Below, piece after piece: positions 8,558 to 15,741 of a DNA stretch of 64,000 bases (positions are counted from its first letter, which is position 1; each line of letters begins with the position of its first letter). The stretch is from JASJBU01 sp963797085 (GTDB lineage Bacteria > Pseudomonadota > Gammaproteobacteria > Chromatiales > Chromatiaceae): the NCBI GenBank assembly GCA_963797085.1, contig CAWCOA010000024.1, positions 186,001 to 250,000 of the forward strand. The letters are read 5' to 3'. A program made the position numbers and the translations under genes. The notes beneath the pieces were generated by a model. It did no database searches. It was not told the origin of the DNA and saw nothing but the letters and a program-made list of their open reading frames with translations.

Positions 8558-9613
8558 TCAGTTCTCGAATTGGAGTTTCAGGTTCAGATTCAGCTCAGGT
8601 CCCTGTTCCGGCGTGAGATGACTGGTGATCCGCCAATCCCGGATGCGGTAGTCATGGCCGGGTTTCCAACGGCCTTCTCCGATACGCAGCCGGTTTTCCG
8701 CTTCACCCGCAATGATCGGAATGGAGATGGGACGTATGACCTGCATCTGCAGCGTGGCTTGATTCGACGCCGACAGGGTGTCGCCTTCGAGCTGGATGTT
8801 CAGTGGTACCCGGGTGCCTGCGGGAAGCATCAGAATCAGGCCTTTCTCTCTCTGGTTCCCGTAATCTGCGCGGTAGTCATGCAGAGAAATTTCCGGCCAG
8901 TCACTGTAACTGATCTGGCTGGTCAGGTTGACGGCGATGCTGGCCGGACTCAAGACCAGCCCGAGCCAGAACAGGCTGAGAAACAGCTCCCGGCGTCTTG
9001 TGGTGACAGCCGTTCTGTTGACCAGGATCGAAAGTGTCGGCAGGCCGATGCCAAAGGCGCTGGCGGTGATCCATTCCTGTTCGTTGATTTCCGGAGAAGT
9101 CGCGAGCAGTGTCAGGCCAAGCAGCATCATCAGGCCGCCACCCCAAGTCAACATCTGGCGAGAGAAGAGGCCATGGATATAGATGCCCATACCGATCAGC
9201 ACCAGTGTGATGCCATAGAACAGTGAGCCGCCGCCATACAGGTTCATACCGATGTTGATGACCACAATCAGGGCGATCAGCATCCACCAGACCTTGGTTA
9301 TCTGCTGCTGCAGGAAGGAGAGGCTTTCATTCCTGGCGCGGCGCCGCTGATGAGTCAGGCGATAGTCGATGATTCCAGTACCGATGAGAATCAGTGAGAT
9401 AAAGCTGTTTTGCCAGAACATGCGGGCAAATGGCTCACTGTATCTCTCCTGAGAGAAGAACTCCGGCACCAACAGAATGAGAAATGCCGCCGCCAGTCCC
9501 CAGAGGAAGAGGGTATGCCGTTCCAGGTGCACACTCGCGTGCCCGGCCGCGAGCATAGCTTGGATAGCCCTGAGCTGATCCTGTCCTGCATTATGTCTTG
9601 AAGCATTATCCAT
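8558..9613 (-). CDS. Multi-pass membrane protein, partner of the HTH_34 regulator
   Basis: 351 residues of unknown function. An N-terminal cytoplasmic segment of about 35 residues is followed by about seven or eight hydrophobic helices (clusters near residues 33-50, 65-83, 110-150, 157-175, 185-200, 213-232). The C-terminal domain of about 110 residues is soluble and beta-rich, presumably periplasmic. A linker RLTHQRRRARN sits on the cytoplasmic side. Similar proteins often sit next to winged-helix regulators of the type found just downstream, which supports a shared role in membrane sensing; that is inference. Start ATG 9613 is preceded by AGGAT. First gene of a three-gene operon. Confidence 0.7.
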   Translation of the reverse strand: MDNASRHNAGQDQLRAIQAMLAAGHASVHLERHTLFLWGLAAAFLILLVPEFFSQERYSEPFARMFWQNSFISLILIGTGIIDYRLTHQRRRARNESLSFLQQQITKVWWMLIALIVVINIGMNLYGGGSLFYGITLVLIGMGIYIHGLFSRQMLTWGGGLMMLLGLTLLATSPEINEQEWITASAFGIGLPTLSILVNRTAVTTRRRELFLSLFWLGLVLSPASIAVNLTSQISYSDWPEISLHDYRADYGNQREKGLILMLPAGTRVPLNIQLEGDTLSASNQATLQMQVIRPISIPIIAGEAENRLRIGEGRWKPGHDYRIRDWRITSHLTPEQGPELNLNLKLQFEN

Positions 9614-9633
9614 GGTGCGAGATATCCTGGTAG

Positions 9634-9675
9634 TTACTCTGAGTTACAGAGTAATATAACTCTGTAATACAGAGT
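9634..9675. promoter_or_regulatory. Two tandem dyads, probable operator of the 8.2-9.6 kb operon
   Basis: Two inverted repeats with the same half-site ACTCTG/CAGAGT stand side by side just upstream of the membrane-protein start. Site 1 (9634-9654) has 8-base arms TTACTCTG and CAGAGTAA around AGTTA. Site 2 (9659-9675) reads ACTCTGTAATACAGAGT and is symmetric apart from its central base. The centres are 23 bases apart, about two helical turns, as expected for a dimeric regulator binding cooperatively. The winged-helix protein encoded in the same operon is the likely ligand (inference). Confidence 0.75.
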
Positions 9676-10194
9676 GTCAAGTCCAAGATACGGTAGAGTA
9701 GCCTCGGTTAACTAACTGTTATCGCCAAAAAATATTGGTATTTCATTAAGTTAAAGATGGTTTTTGCAGTTTTTTTTCATCTGCTGCGGGGGATATTTAA
9801 AATATACCGAAGTCTGGCAGAATATCCGATGCCTGAAGACATTCAGACTCTTCCATAGAGAATCCATAGAACCTGTGGGGGTGTGTTGAGTCTTTAACGA
9901 TTTTCCTGAGTGTCACCAGGAGGGTATCCTGGATTCATGCCATGCACATACTTCATTGGTAAAGTGTGTACTGGAAAACATAATAAAAACTGGATTATTG
10001 GAACTGTCTAGCAAATTTGTCGTTCTAAGAATAAACCGAGTTGACTGTATTTCGTTATAACTACGCCTGTAAGGTGGCAGTTGACTATGTGACATTAGAT
10101 CGCACCACTCGGCTTTCAATTCCGCGAATCACAGAATAATTATTAACCTGAGTGCAGTAATAACAGGTTTGACTCATTGGCAGGACAACATGTT
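9676..10194. other. Long intergenic region, no gene recognised
   Basis: About 520 bases between the divergent membrane-protein operon and the small cysteine protein. It is AT-rich with scattered stops in all frames. No hairpin with a T-run, tRNA or convincing promoter pair was seen. A short open frame on the minus strand near 9913-10119 has no start signal or recognisable motif and is not called. Confidence 0.5.
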
Positions 10195-10554
10195 ATGAAA
10201 TGGGGTTTTAAGAAAAAAGAGGAGAAGCAAGATAGGCCTTCGCCGGTAAACCAGCTGGACAAGCTATCCATGACTGGCCGCTTCTATGGTGTCAAACTAC
10301 ACCGCAGCAGTTGCAAGGCCTGCTCTCAATTAGCCGGCAGGGTATTTTCCTTTGCTGATGCGCCTAATCTTCCAGTGCAAGGATGCGACAGCCCTGCATG
10401 CAATTGTGAGTATATGGGGGTCGTGGACCCTCGCCAGAACAAAGACAGACGTTCCGGTACAGATCGAAGAAACGCTATCAGGATGAGTATCGAACGGCGT
10501 TTCACCCAGGATCGACGCGCAATCAACGATAATTGGAAAGGATTTGATCAATAG
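10195..10554 (+). CDS. Small Cys-containing, DRR-repeat protein of unknown function
   Basis: 119 residues from ATG 10195, which has CAGGAC about 8 bases upstream; an in-frame TTG at 10177 is less likely. The N-terminus is very basic (KWGFKKKEEK). The core has a CKAC pair near residue 41 and a CDSPACNCEY cluster near residue 65, a plausible metal or thiol site. The C-terminal third holds three arginine-rich units, KDRRSGTDRR, ERRF and QDRR. Proteins with the same Cys-then-DRR layout occur in gammaproteobacteria as hypotheticals (recollection, not searched). No signal peptide or membrane helix. Confidence 0.7.
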   Translation: MKWGFKKKEEKQDRPSPVNQLDKLSMTGRFYGVKLHRSSCKACSQLAGRVFSFADAPNLPVQGCDSPACNCEYMGVVDPRQNKDRRSGTDRRNAIRMSIERRFTQDRRAINDNWKGFDQ

Positions 10555-10680
10555 GCAGGTTGTCTGGCGTCTTCCTCAACTCAGCAGTGGCCCGTTATTT
10601 TTTACTGGGCAGGTATTCTTATCTCGAGACTCCCTATCCATTTCGCACAGCTGCTGAATACACTTGATCAATACCGCCAT

Positions 10681-11205
10681 CTACTCGGGAATATGCGGTG
10701 GATCGAGATCTTCTGCAGGTCCAGACTGAGGTTCAGATTCTTCATCCAGCCATTCCTGGAGTAATTTCAGGTGCTGCTGTTTGTTGATTGCTATCTCCGC
10801 AGCGATTTTTCTTATCCCGAGGGTTGAAGACTCTTCTGTAGTCTGAGTATAGAAAGTCAAGGCGCAGTGTTCGATGCGCAGAGCAAGCTGCAGTGCTTCG
10901 GAGGGCGTCATTTGATAGTGCGTATCCTGCATGCAGGCCTCAAGTCCATTTTGTTTGAGCCATTGGTATTCCCAGGGTGCGGCCTGCGGCAGGTTCAGGC
11001 TGTTTGTCTGCTGGATCAGAGCTCCCGCATGGGTGGCGCCATAATCTGCAAGTTTGTGAAACAGTTCAGCCACCGCAAGATTATTATGCACCTCCAGGCT
11101 GTCGGCCATTTCCTGATAGCGCTCGGTCAGTTCCTCTTCAAGCGCGTGGGCGTGGACCAGGAACTCCTCAAGTGATCCGAAGTGGATGGATTGTCCCTGC
11201 TTCAT
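10681..11205 (-). CDS. Ferritin-like (rubrerythrin-type) diiron protein
   Basis: 174 residues forming a four-helix bundle. Helix A carries EEELTERYQEMAD (residues about 18-30) with Glu and Tyr spaced as in rubrerythrins. Helix B has ATHAG with a His, a later helix has LRIEHCALTFYTQ, and the last has INKQQHLKLLQEW. These give an E..E-x2-H-like set of metal ligands. There is no rubredoxin domain, so it is not a full rubrerythrin. The start codon overlaps the korB stop (ATGA), so it is co-translated with the 2-oxoacid:ferredoxin oxidoreductase. A role in protecting that oxygen-sensitive enzyme is a reasonable inference. Confidence 0.72.
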   Translation of the reverse strand: MKQGQSIHFGSLEEFLVHAHALEEELTERYQEMADSLEVHNNLAVAELFHKLADYGATHAGALIQQTNSLNLPQAAPWEYQWLKQNGLEACMQDTHYQMTPSEALQLALRIEHCALTFYTQTTEESSTLGIRKIAAEIAINKQQHLKLLQEWLDEESEPQSGPAEDLDPPHIPE

Positions 11206-12026
11206 CGGTGAAATTCCTCTTCGAGCTGATTCAAGGAGCTGCGTTGTTGCTGCGCCGGCTGCCAGACCGACATGGGATGCCGATAGAGGATACCCAGAGA
11301 CAGGCCGTCGTCAGCCTGGATACAGCGTGTGGCCTGCAATGGGTCATCAGTTGCCGGCTCACACAGGTGGACCTGTTCCTTCCAGGCCCGCTGTTCGGGA
11401 CGAAACGTCTTGCAGGGACTCAGCACATGCACGAAGGCAAAACCGCGGTACTCGATCGCCTCCACCAGTAAGCGCGTGAGATCGGCGGGTTTGCCGGCGT
11501 AGCCGCGGGCAATGAAGCCGGCTCCAGCCGCCAGAGCAATCGCAGCAGGCCGGAAGCGCGGGATGCCGGTGCCGTGGGGCGTCAGCTTGCTGTGAGTCCA
11601 TTCCGGAGCAGTGGTGGGAGAGGCCTGACCCTTGGTCATCCCATAGACCTCGTTGTCCATGACGATATAGGTCAGGTCCATGTTTCTGCGGCAGGCGTGC
11701 AGGAAATGGTTGCCGCCGATGGAAAAGCCGTCACCGTCGCCGCCGGCAGCGATCACCGTCAGATCGGGTCGTGCAGCCTTCAGGCCGCTGGCAACCGGCA
11801 ATGCCCTGCCATGGACGCCATGGAAACCGTAAGTGTCAAGATAGGCGGGCAGACGCGATGAGCAGCCGATGCCGGATATCAATGCCACATCTTCCCTGGC
11901 CAGTTGCAGATGGGCCAGGGCCTTGGTCAGGGCACTGAGTACTGCATAATGGCCGCAGCCGGGACACCAGATTGGTTTGATGGCGGATTTGTAGTCCCGG
12001 GCTAGCAAGCTTTCTGGTGCATTCAT
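11202..12026 (-). CDS. korB: 2-oxoacid:ferredoxin oxidoreductase, beta subunit
   Basis: Thiamine-diphosphate subunit, 274 residues. It starts with a short tail, then IKPIWCPGCGHYAVLSAL holding the cysteine pair of the beta subunit, ISGIGCSSRLPAYLDTYGFHGVHGRA, and the TPP/Mg motif GGDGDGFSIGGNHFLHACRRN near residue 92, ending in SPCKTF. Together with KorA it oxidises or reductively carboxylates a 2-oxoacid (2-oxoglutarate is most usual for this subfamily; pyruvate cannot be excluded) using ferredoxin. It overlaps korA by 4 bases upstream and the ferritin-like gene by 4 downstream. Confidence 0.9.
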   Translation of the reverse strand: MNAPESLLARDYKSAIKPIWCPGCGHYAVLSALTKALAHLQLAREDVALISGIGCSSRLPAYLDTYGFHGVHGRALPVASGLKAARPDLTVIAAGGDGDGFSIGGNHFLHACRRNMDLTYIVMDNEVYGMTKGQASPTTAPEWTHSKLTPHGTGIPRFRPAAIALAAGAGFIARGYAGKPADLTRLLVEAIEYRGFAFVHVLSPCKTFRPEQRAWKEQVHLCEPATDDPLQATRCIQADDGLSLGILYRHPMSVWQPAQQQRSSLNQLEEEFHR

Positions 12027-13759
12027 GATTCAGGCTCCTCGAGTATTCTTGCGACGATTTCACCAGGGCGTAACGGGATAGGGCCGGGTCTGGCCAGGTA
12101 CTCGGTCGTGCTCGGCAGGACCTGCTGGGCATGCAGGTAATGGAAGAACTGGGCCTGGTGGTTCTGCTCCACCACCAGAATCCGTTCAGCGGTCTTGAGC
12201 AGCGCCCTCAATTCAGTGGATTGCAGTGGGGCCAACAGCCGAACGGCGATCACTTGCGTGGCAATCTGTTGGGCTCGCAGGCGCCTGGCCGCCTCGAAGA
12301 CAGCACCGGCAGTTGAGCCCCAGGTGAGCAGGCAGATGTCACCCGCACCTTCGGTCTGCACCCAGCGTTCACCATAATCAAATGCCGTCAGCTTGTCCTG
12401 GCGTTTGCGCAACTGAGCTTGATGGTCGACAGCCAGACTGGAGGGTATCCCGCGTTCATCATGCTCCAGTCCTTCCCCGGTGTAGATGCATCCGGGGTTG
12501 CCTGGTATGCCCATCGGCGAAACCCCATCCGCAGTCAATGTGTAGCGAAAGTAAGGCTCGTCATGAGCGGTTGCGGTTTTGCGCTGCAGATTGAATGAGC
12601 CTGGATCGATTGGGTTGGTGAGCGCTCGGCTCTGTGCCAGAAACTGATCAGTCAGCACCATCGCCACCGTCTGCAGCTGCTCAGCGAGGCCTACCGCCCA
12701 TTCGGTGGTGTTGGCGCAATCCGAAATCGATAAAGGGGCTAACACCAGATGAGGGGCATCTCCGTGCATGCCATACAGCGCCAGATTGAGATCGGATTGT
12801 TCCGATTTGGTGGGAATTCCGGTGGACGGACCACCGCGGGTCACATTGACCAACACCAATGGTATCTCGCTGGCCACCGCCAGGCCCAGGCCCTCTGCCA
12901 TCAGGCTCAGGCCCGGTCCTGAGGTAGCGGTCATGGCGGGCACTCCGCCGAAAGAGGCGCCGATCAGCATATTGATGGAGGCCAGTTCATCCTCGGCCTG
13001 CAGTAGTGAACCACCCAATTGCTCCAGTCTTGGTGCAAGCCACTCCAGCATATCGCTGGCCGGGGTGATGGGGTAAGCCGCAACGAATCTGATCCCACCA
13101 CGCAGACCGCCCAGACCGCTGGCCTCGTTGCCACTGATGTTCCAGAGCGGTTTTTTGTCGGGAATTTGAGTTTGTATGCTTAATCTGCTTGCGTCCGGCA
13201 CCGAGTGGAAGCCTTGTTCCAGACAGAGGATTGAGGCCTGTTTAATTTCGTCACTTTTATCAATCAGCACAGTCCGGGTGGCCGTGATCAGTGTGGTCAG
13301 ATCCAATCCACAGAGGTATCCCGACATGCCAAGTGCAATCATGTTGCTGCGCCCCCCAGGAATACCAACAGCAAGCTCATGGATTGGCAGGGCCAGGACC
13401 TGCGCCTGGGAATCAAGCAGACAGCTGGGAACGGCTTTCGCAGTGGTGTCAGTGACAATCAGACTGTGGGAATCCAGTGGAATCTCATCCGCAAAGCGCT
13501 CCACGTTCAGCCAATCGAGCCCTACCAGCAGATCAAAACAGTCATCCAGGCAGTCGACCGGTGCAGATGATAAGCGCAGCATGGCGGCAGATTCACCGCC
13601 TCGGATCTGCGGCCCCAGGGAGCGGCTCATCAACCCATAGAGACCCGCAGCGGCGATGGCTTCAAGCAGGATCAGACCGCAGGTGATCGCGCCGCTGCCT
13701 CCCGAACCGGTGACTGCAACAGACAGGTCGTATGCATCAGAAGATAGAGCTTGAGTCAT
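12023..13759 (-). CDS. korA: 2-oxoacid:acceptor oxidoreductase, fused gamma-alpha subunit
   Basis: 578 residues. The N-terminal gamma domain (to about residue 190) begins VAVTGSGGSGAITCGLILLEA and includes SRSLGPQIRGGES. The alpha domain from about residue 205 holds GNEASGLGGLRGGIRFVAAYPITPAS, followed by EDELASINMLIGASFGGVPAMTATSGPG and the C-terminal transketolase-like region. The fused gamma-alpha layout with a separate beta subunit is the KorAB type. It partners with the beta subunit directly downstream. In sulfur oxidisers this enzyme may run in the reductive TCA cycle or feed ferredoxin; the sequence alone does not decide direction. Confidence 0.9.
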   Translation of the reverse strand: MTQALSSDAYDLSVAVTGSGGSGAITCGLILLEAIAAAGLYGLMSRSLGPQIRGGESAAMLRLSSAPVDCLDDCFDLLVGLDWLNVERFADEIPLDSHSLIVTDTTAKAVPSCLLDSQAQVLALPIHELAVGIPGGRSNMIALGMSGYLCGLDLTTLITATRTVLIDKSDEIKQASILCLEQGFHSVPDASRLSIQTQIPDKKPLWNISGNEASGLGGLRGGIRFVAAYPITPASDMLEWLAPRLEQLGGSLLQAEDELASINMLIGASFGGVPAMTATSGPGLSLMAEGLGLAVASEIPLVLVNVTRGGPSTGIPTKSEQSDLNLALYGMHGDAPHLVLAPLSISDCANTTEWAVGLAEQLQTVAMVLTDQFLAQSRALTNPIDPGSFNLQRKTATAHDEPYFRYTLTADGVSPMGIPGNPGCIYTGEGLEHDERGIPSSLAVDHQAQLRKRQDKLTAFDYGERWVQTEGAGDICLLTWGSTAGAVFEAARRLRAQQIATQVIAVRLLAPLQSTELRALLKTAERILVVEQNHQAQFFHYLHAQQVLPSTTEYLARPGPIPLRPGEIVARILEEPES

Positions 13760-13967
13760 GGTCTTGTTTAAGGAACCTGATCAATTCATGAATTGACGCC
13801 ACTCAGTATACTCCCGCTAATCTTCAGAGCATAAAGCTTGTCTGTCTGTTACCGGCCATATCTGCACTGAATGCAGATGCAGCAGCGGCTGGCCTGGCAG
13901 TCAGTCAGGTATGTGGAGTTTGAGGTGAGCTGCCGAGGCGGGCGGGAATTAAATAGTCTTTAGAATC

Positions 13968-13997
13968 AGCAAGGCCTGCATTGATGCAGGCCTTGCT
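13968..13997. other. Perfect 13-bp intergenic hairpin, possible terminator
   Basis: Arms AGCAAGGCCTGCA and TGCAGGCCTTGCT enclose the loop TTGA. It lies between the korA start and the end of the Gly-rich secreted gene, about 60 bases past that gene's stop on the minus strand. There is no U-run on either strand, so simple intrinsic termination is doubtful; protection of an mRNA 3' end is an alternative. Confidence 0.55.
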
Positions 13998-14057
13998 GGA
14001 TGAACGCTATTGCTTAGCTGAACCGGGGTTCAGCTATAACCATAATGCGCGAGTCGA

Positions 14058-14363
14058 TCAACTGCGGCCGCCGCGGCCCCCATTACCGCCGCTACTGGCT
14101 GAACCGCCATTCGAGCCATTGCGGGAATTGCCGTTGCTATCATCGTCATAGCGGTTGACAGAATCGGCGCCGGAACCACGAGACACGAAATCCATGAATT
14201 CGGTGCCGCTCAGGTCATCCTCTATCACCGTATTATGGATGTCGTTTTGCATTCCGGCGGTACCTGCGCCATTCGGGCTGTTATGGTCAGCAAGGACGTT
14301 GGATGCGAACGCGATAGACGCAATGCCGGCCAGGATGGTTTTGTTCAGGTTATTGATTTTCAT
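14058..14363 (-). CDS. Short secreted Gly/Asn/Ser-rich protein
   Basis: 101 residues. A clear Sec signal peptide (MKINNLNKTILAGIASIAFA, cleavage probably after the VLA at 23-25) is followed by an acidic middle (VIEDDLSGTEFMDFVSRG). The tail is low-complexity, made of Asn, Ser and Gly with scattered Arg, and ends GGNGGRGGRS. The ATG has AGAGGA at good spacing. The product would be a periplasmic or exported peptide of about 75 residues. No family is recognised. The Gly-Arg tail could bind nucleic acid or a surface, but nothing in the sequence decides this. Confidence 0.65.
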   Translation of the reverse strand: MKINNLNKTILAGIASIAFASNVLADHNSPNGAGTAGMQNDIHNTVIEDDLSGTEFMDFVSRGSGADSVNRYDDDSNGNSRNGSNGGSASSGGNGGRGGRS

Positions 14364-14817
14364 GTTGTATTTCCTCTTTGGAGTTAGTGGTTTTATTTAA
14401 TTAAGTCGAAAGCGCCTGCAACTGGGAGCGAACTTTATGCAGCAAATATTTCCTGGAAATTTCCAGCCTGTTTCGTTTTGTTTCAAATTACCGAAGATTT
14501 GTACTCTGAGCCTGATAACTGAGACATGACTCACAACACATTGGCCTTATCGAGCATGCGACAACCAGCTGACCGGCTGTTAGTCGCAAGACCTATGCAT
14601 CCTGTCAGCAGGCTCACAGGAATGGATTAGAGGCAAATTTGGTTCGATTTCGTAGAAACTGTGACGGAGTTTACGAAAATAACGTCAGGAATTAATCGTA
14701 CCTTAAGAAACGAACACTAGATTCAATGTATGGGAAATAAATCCCATGAATGATCAAGTGTCGTAGATTTTCGGCTTCTGCGGACGTTTAAAAAACAGCC
14801 CATTGGAGGGTACAGAT
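14364..14817. other. Divergent intergenic region, nothing recognised
   Basis: About 450 bases between two divergently transcribed secreted-protein genes. It is AT-rich near both starts, as expected for promoters, but no specific promoter, operator pair or RNA fold was convincing. Confidence 0.4.
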
Positions 14818-15375
14818 ATGTCAAGGATCAAACTGTTATTACAGGTGTGTGCGGCTTCGATGTTGTCGATATCAACAGCTTTTGCCGGCGTTGCGCAACC
14901 GACTCAACCCTACGGCATTCGTGATCTCATGAACGACAAGTTACTGAGTCAGGATATCAAGGTCCTGGTCCAGATTAAAAAGATCACCGGAAAGGATATT
15001 CACGGACAACGACAGGTCTTGTATGAGAACAAGGCCGGAATGCTGGTGCATCTGAACCTACTGACCAGCATGGTGCAACGCCTTGATGGCCGAAGTATAC
15101 CTCCTGGAAGATATGATGAGATTCAGCTGGAGCTTTCGAATGATGTTCATCTGTTTGGACATAACAGTATCGTCTTGAGAGTACCTATCTCCGACCAGAA
15201 TGGCACAGCCATCATTAAGGCTGAAGGTGAGATTGATGTCAGCCCTGCACGGGTCGTGACAGCGCAAATCGAAATAGAGATGGGTGAATTCTACCGGCCA
15301 CTGAGACATGCAATCGTGCAAGCGCTTTTCGCTGCAACGCCAAAGCTAGGCTGCGATGTCGGAGCTGTCTGCTGA
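14818..15375 (+). CDS. Exported protein, possibly DUF4382-like
   Basis: 185 residues. It has a signal peptide (MSRIKLLLQVCAASMLSIST, cleavage near AFA-GV). The mature part contains VHLNLLTSMVQRLDGRSIPPGRYDEIQLEL, which recalls the DUF4382 pattern of a hydrophobic patch, then lPaGrYdeIrL and beta strands. That is a weak match made by eye. GGAGGG lies 7 bases before ATG 14818; the in-frame TTG at 14803 overlaps that site and is unlikely. Two cysteines near the C-terminus (LGCDVGAVC) could form a disulfide. No operon partner. Confidence 0.6.
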   Translation: MSRIKLLLQVCAASMLSISTAFAGVAQPTQPYGIRDLMNDKLLSQDIKVLVQIKKITGKDIHGQRQVLYENKAGMLVHLNLLTSMVQRLDGRSIPPGRYDEIQLELSNDVHLFGHNSIVLRVPISDQNGTAIIKAEGEIDVSPARVVTAQIEIEMGEFYRPLRHAIVQALFAATPKLGCDVGAVC

Positions 15376-15680
15376 CAGCAGTTTTTTGTTAGTGCCTTCC
15401 AGTCGATTCTCAGTCTGCTGTATTGGCATTAGCCGCTGAATAGCTTGACCAATACAAGTTAGACGGGTAGCAAATTACAGCTTGATTCCTCTGGGTCCAC
15501 AGATTTTCTGAGATTTCATCAACTGCAGATTGGCGATAAGGATTCATGAATCGTACCAAGGCTAGGTTACCCTAGGGATGGATAATCACCTGTCGTTTCT
15601 TCAGGGATGTAGAGTTCTTGAAAACTGAACGTAACCGAAGGAATATTTCGTTGTGATGTAAGACAAGATTGCTTTTATGG
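15376..15680. other. Intergenic region, nothing recognised
   Basis: About 300 bases between two convergent genes, with no open frame carrying a start signal and no recognised RNA. It ends in the hairpin at 15681-15716. Confidence 0.4.
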
Positions 15681-15716
15681 ATTAACCGGCATCAGCTTCA
15701 GCTGATGCCGGTTAAT
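15681..15716. terminator. 16-bp perfect hairpin between convergent genes
   Basis: Arms ATTAACCGGCATCAGC and GCTGATGCCGGTTAAT enclose TTCA. It lies 25 bases beyond the stop of the minus-strand secreted-protein pseudogene and about 300 bases beyond the plus-strand gene. The stem is perfect and GC-rich in its centre, but no U-run follows on either strand. It is called a terminator mainly from position. Confidence 0.5.
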
Positions 15717-15741
15717 CTCAACTCAAGTGAGTACTATCAGG

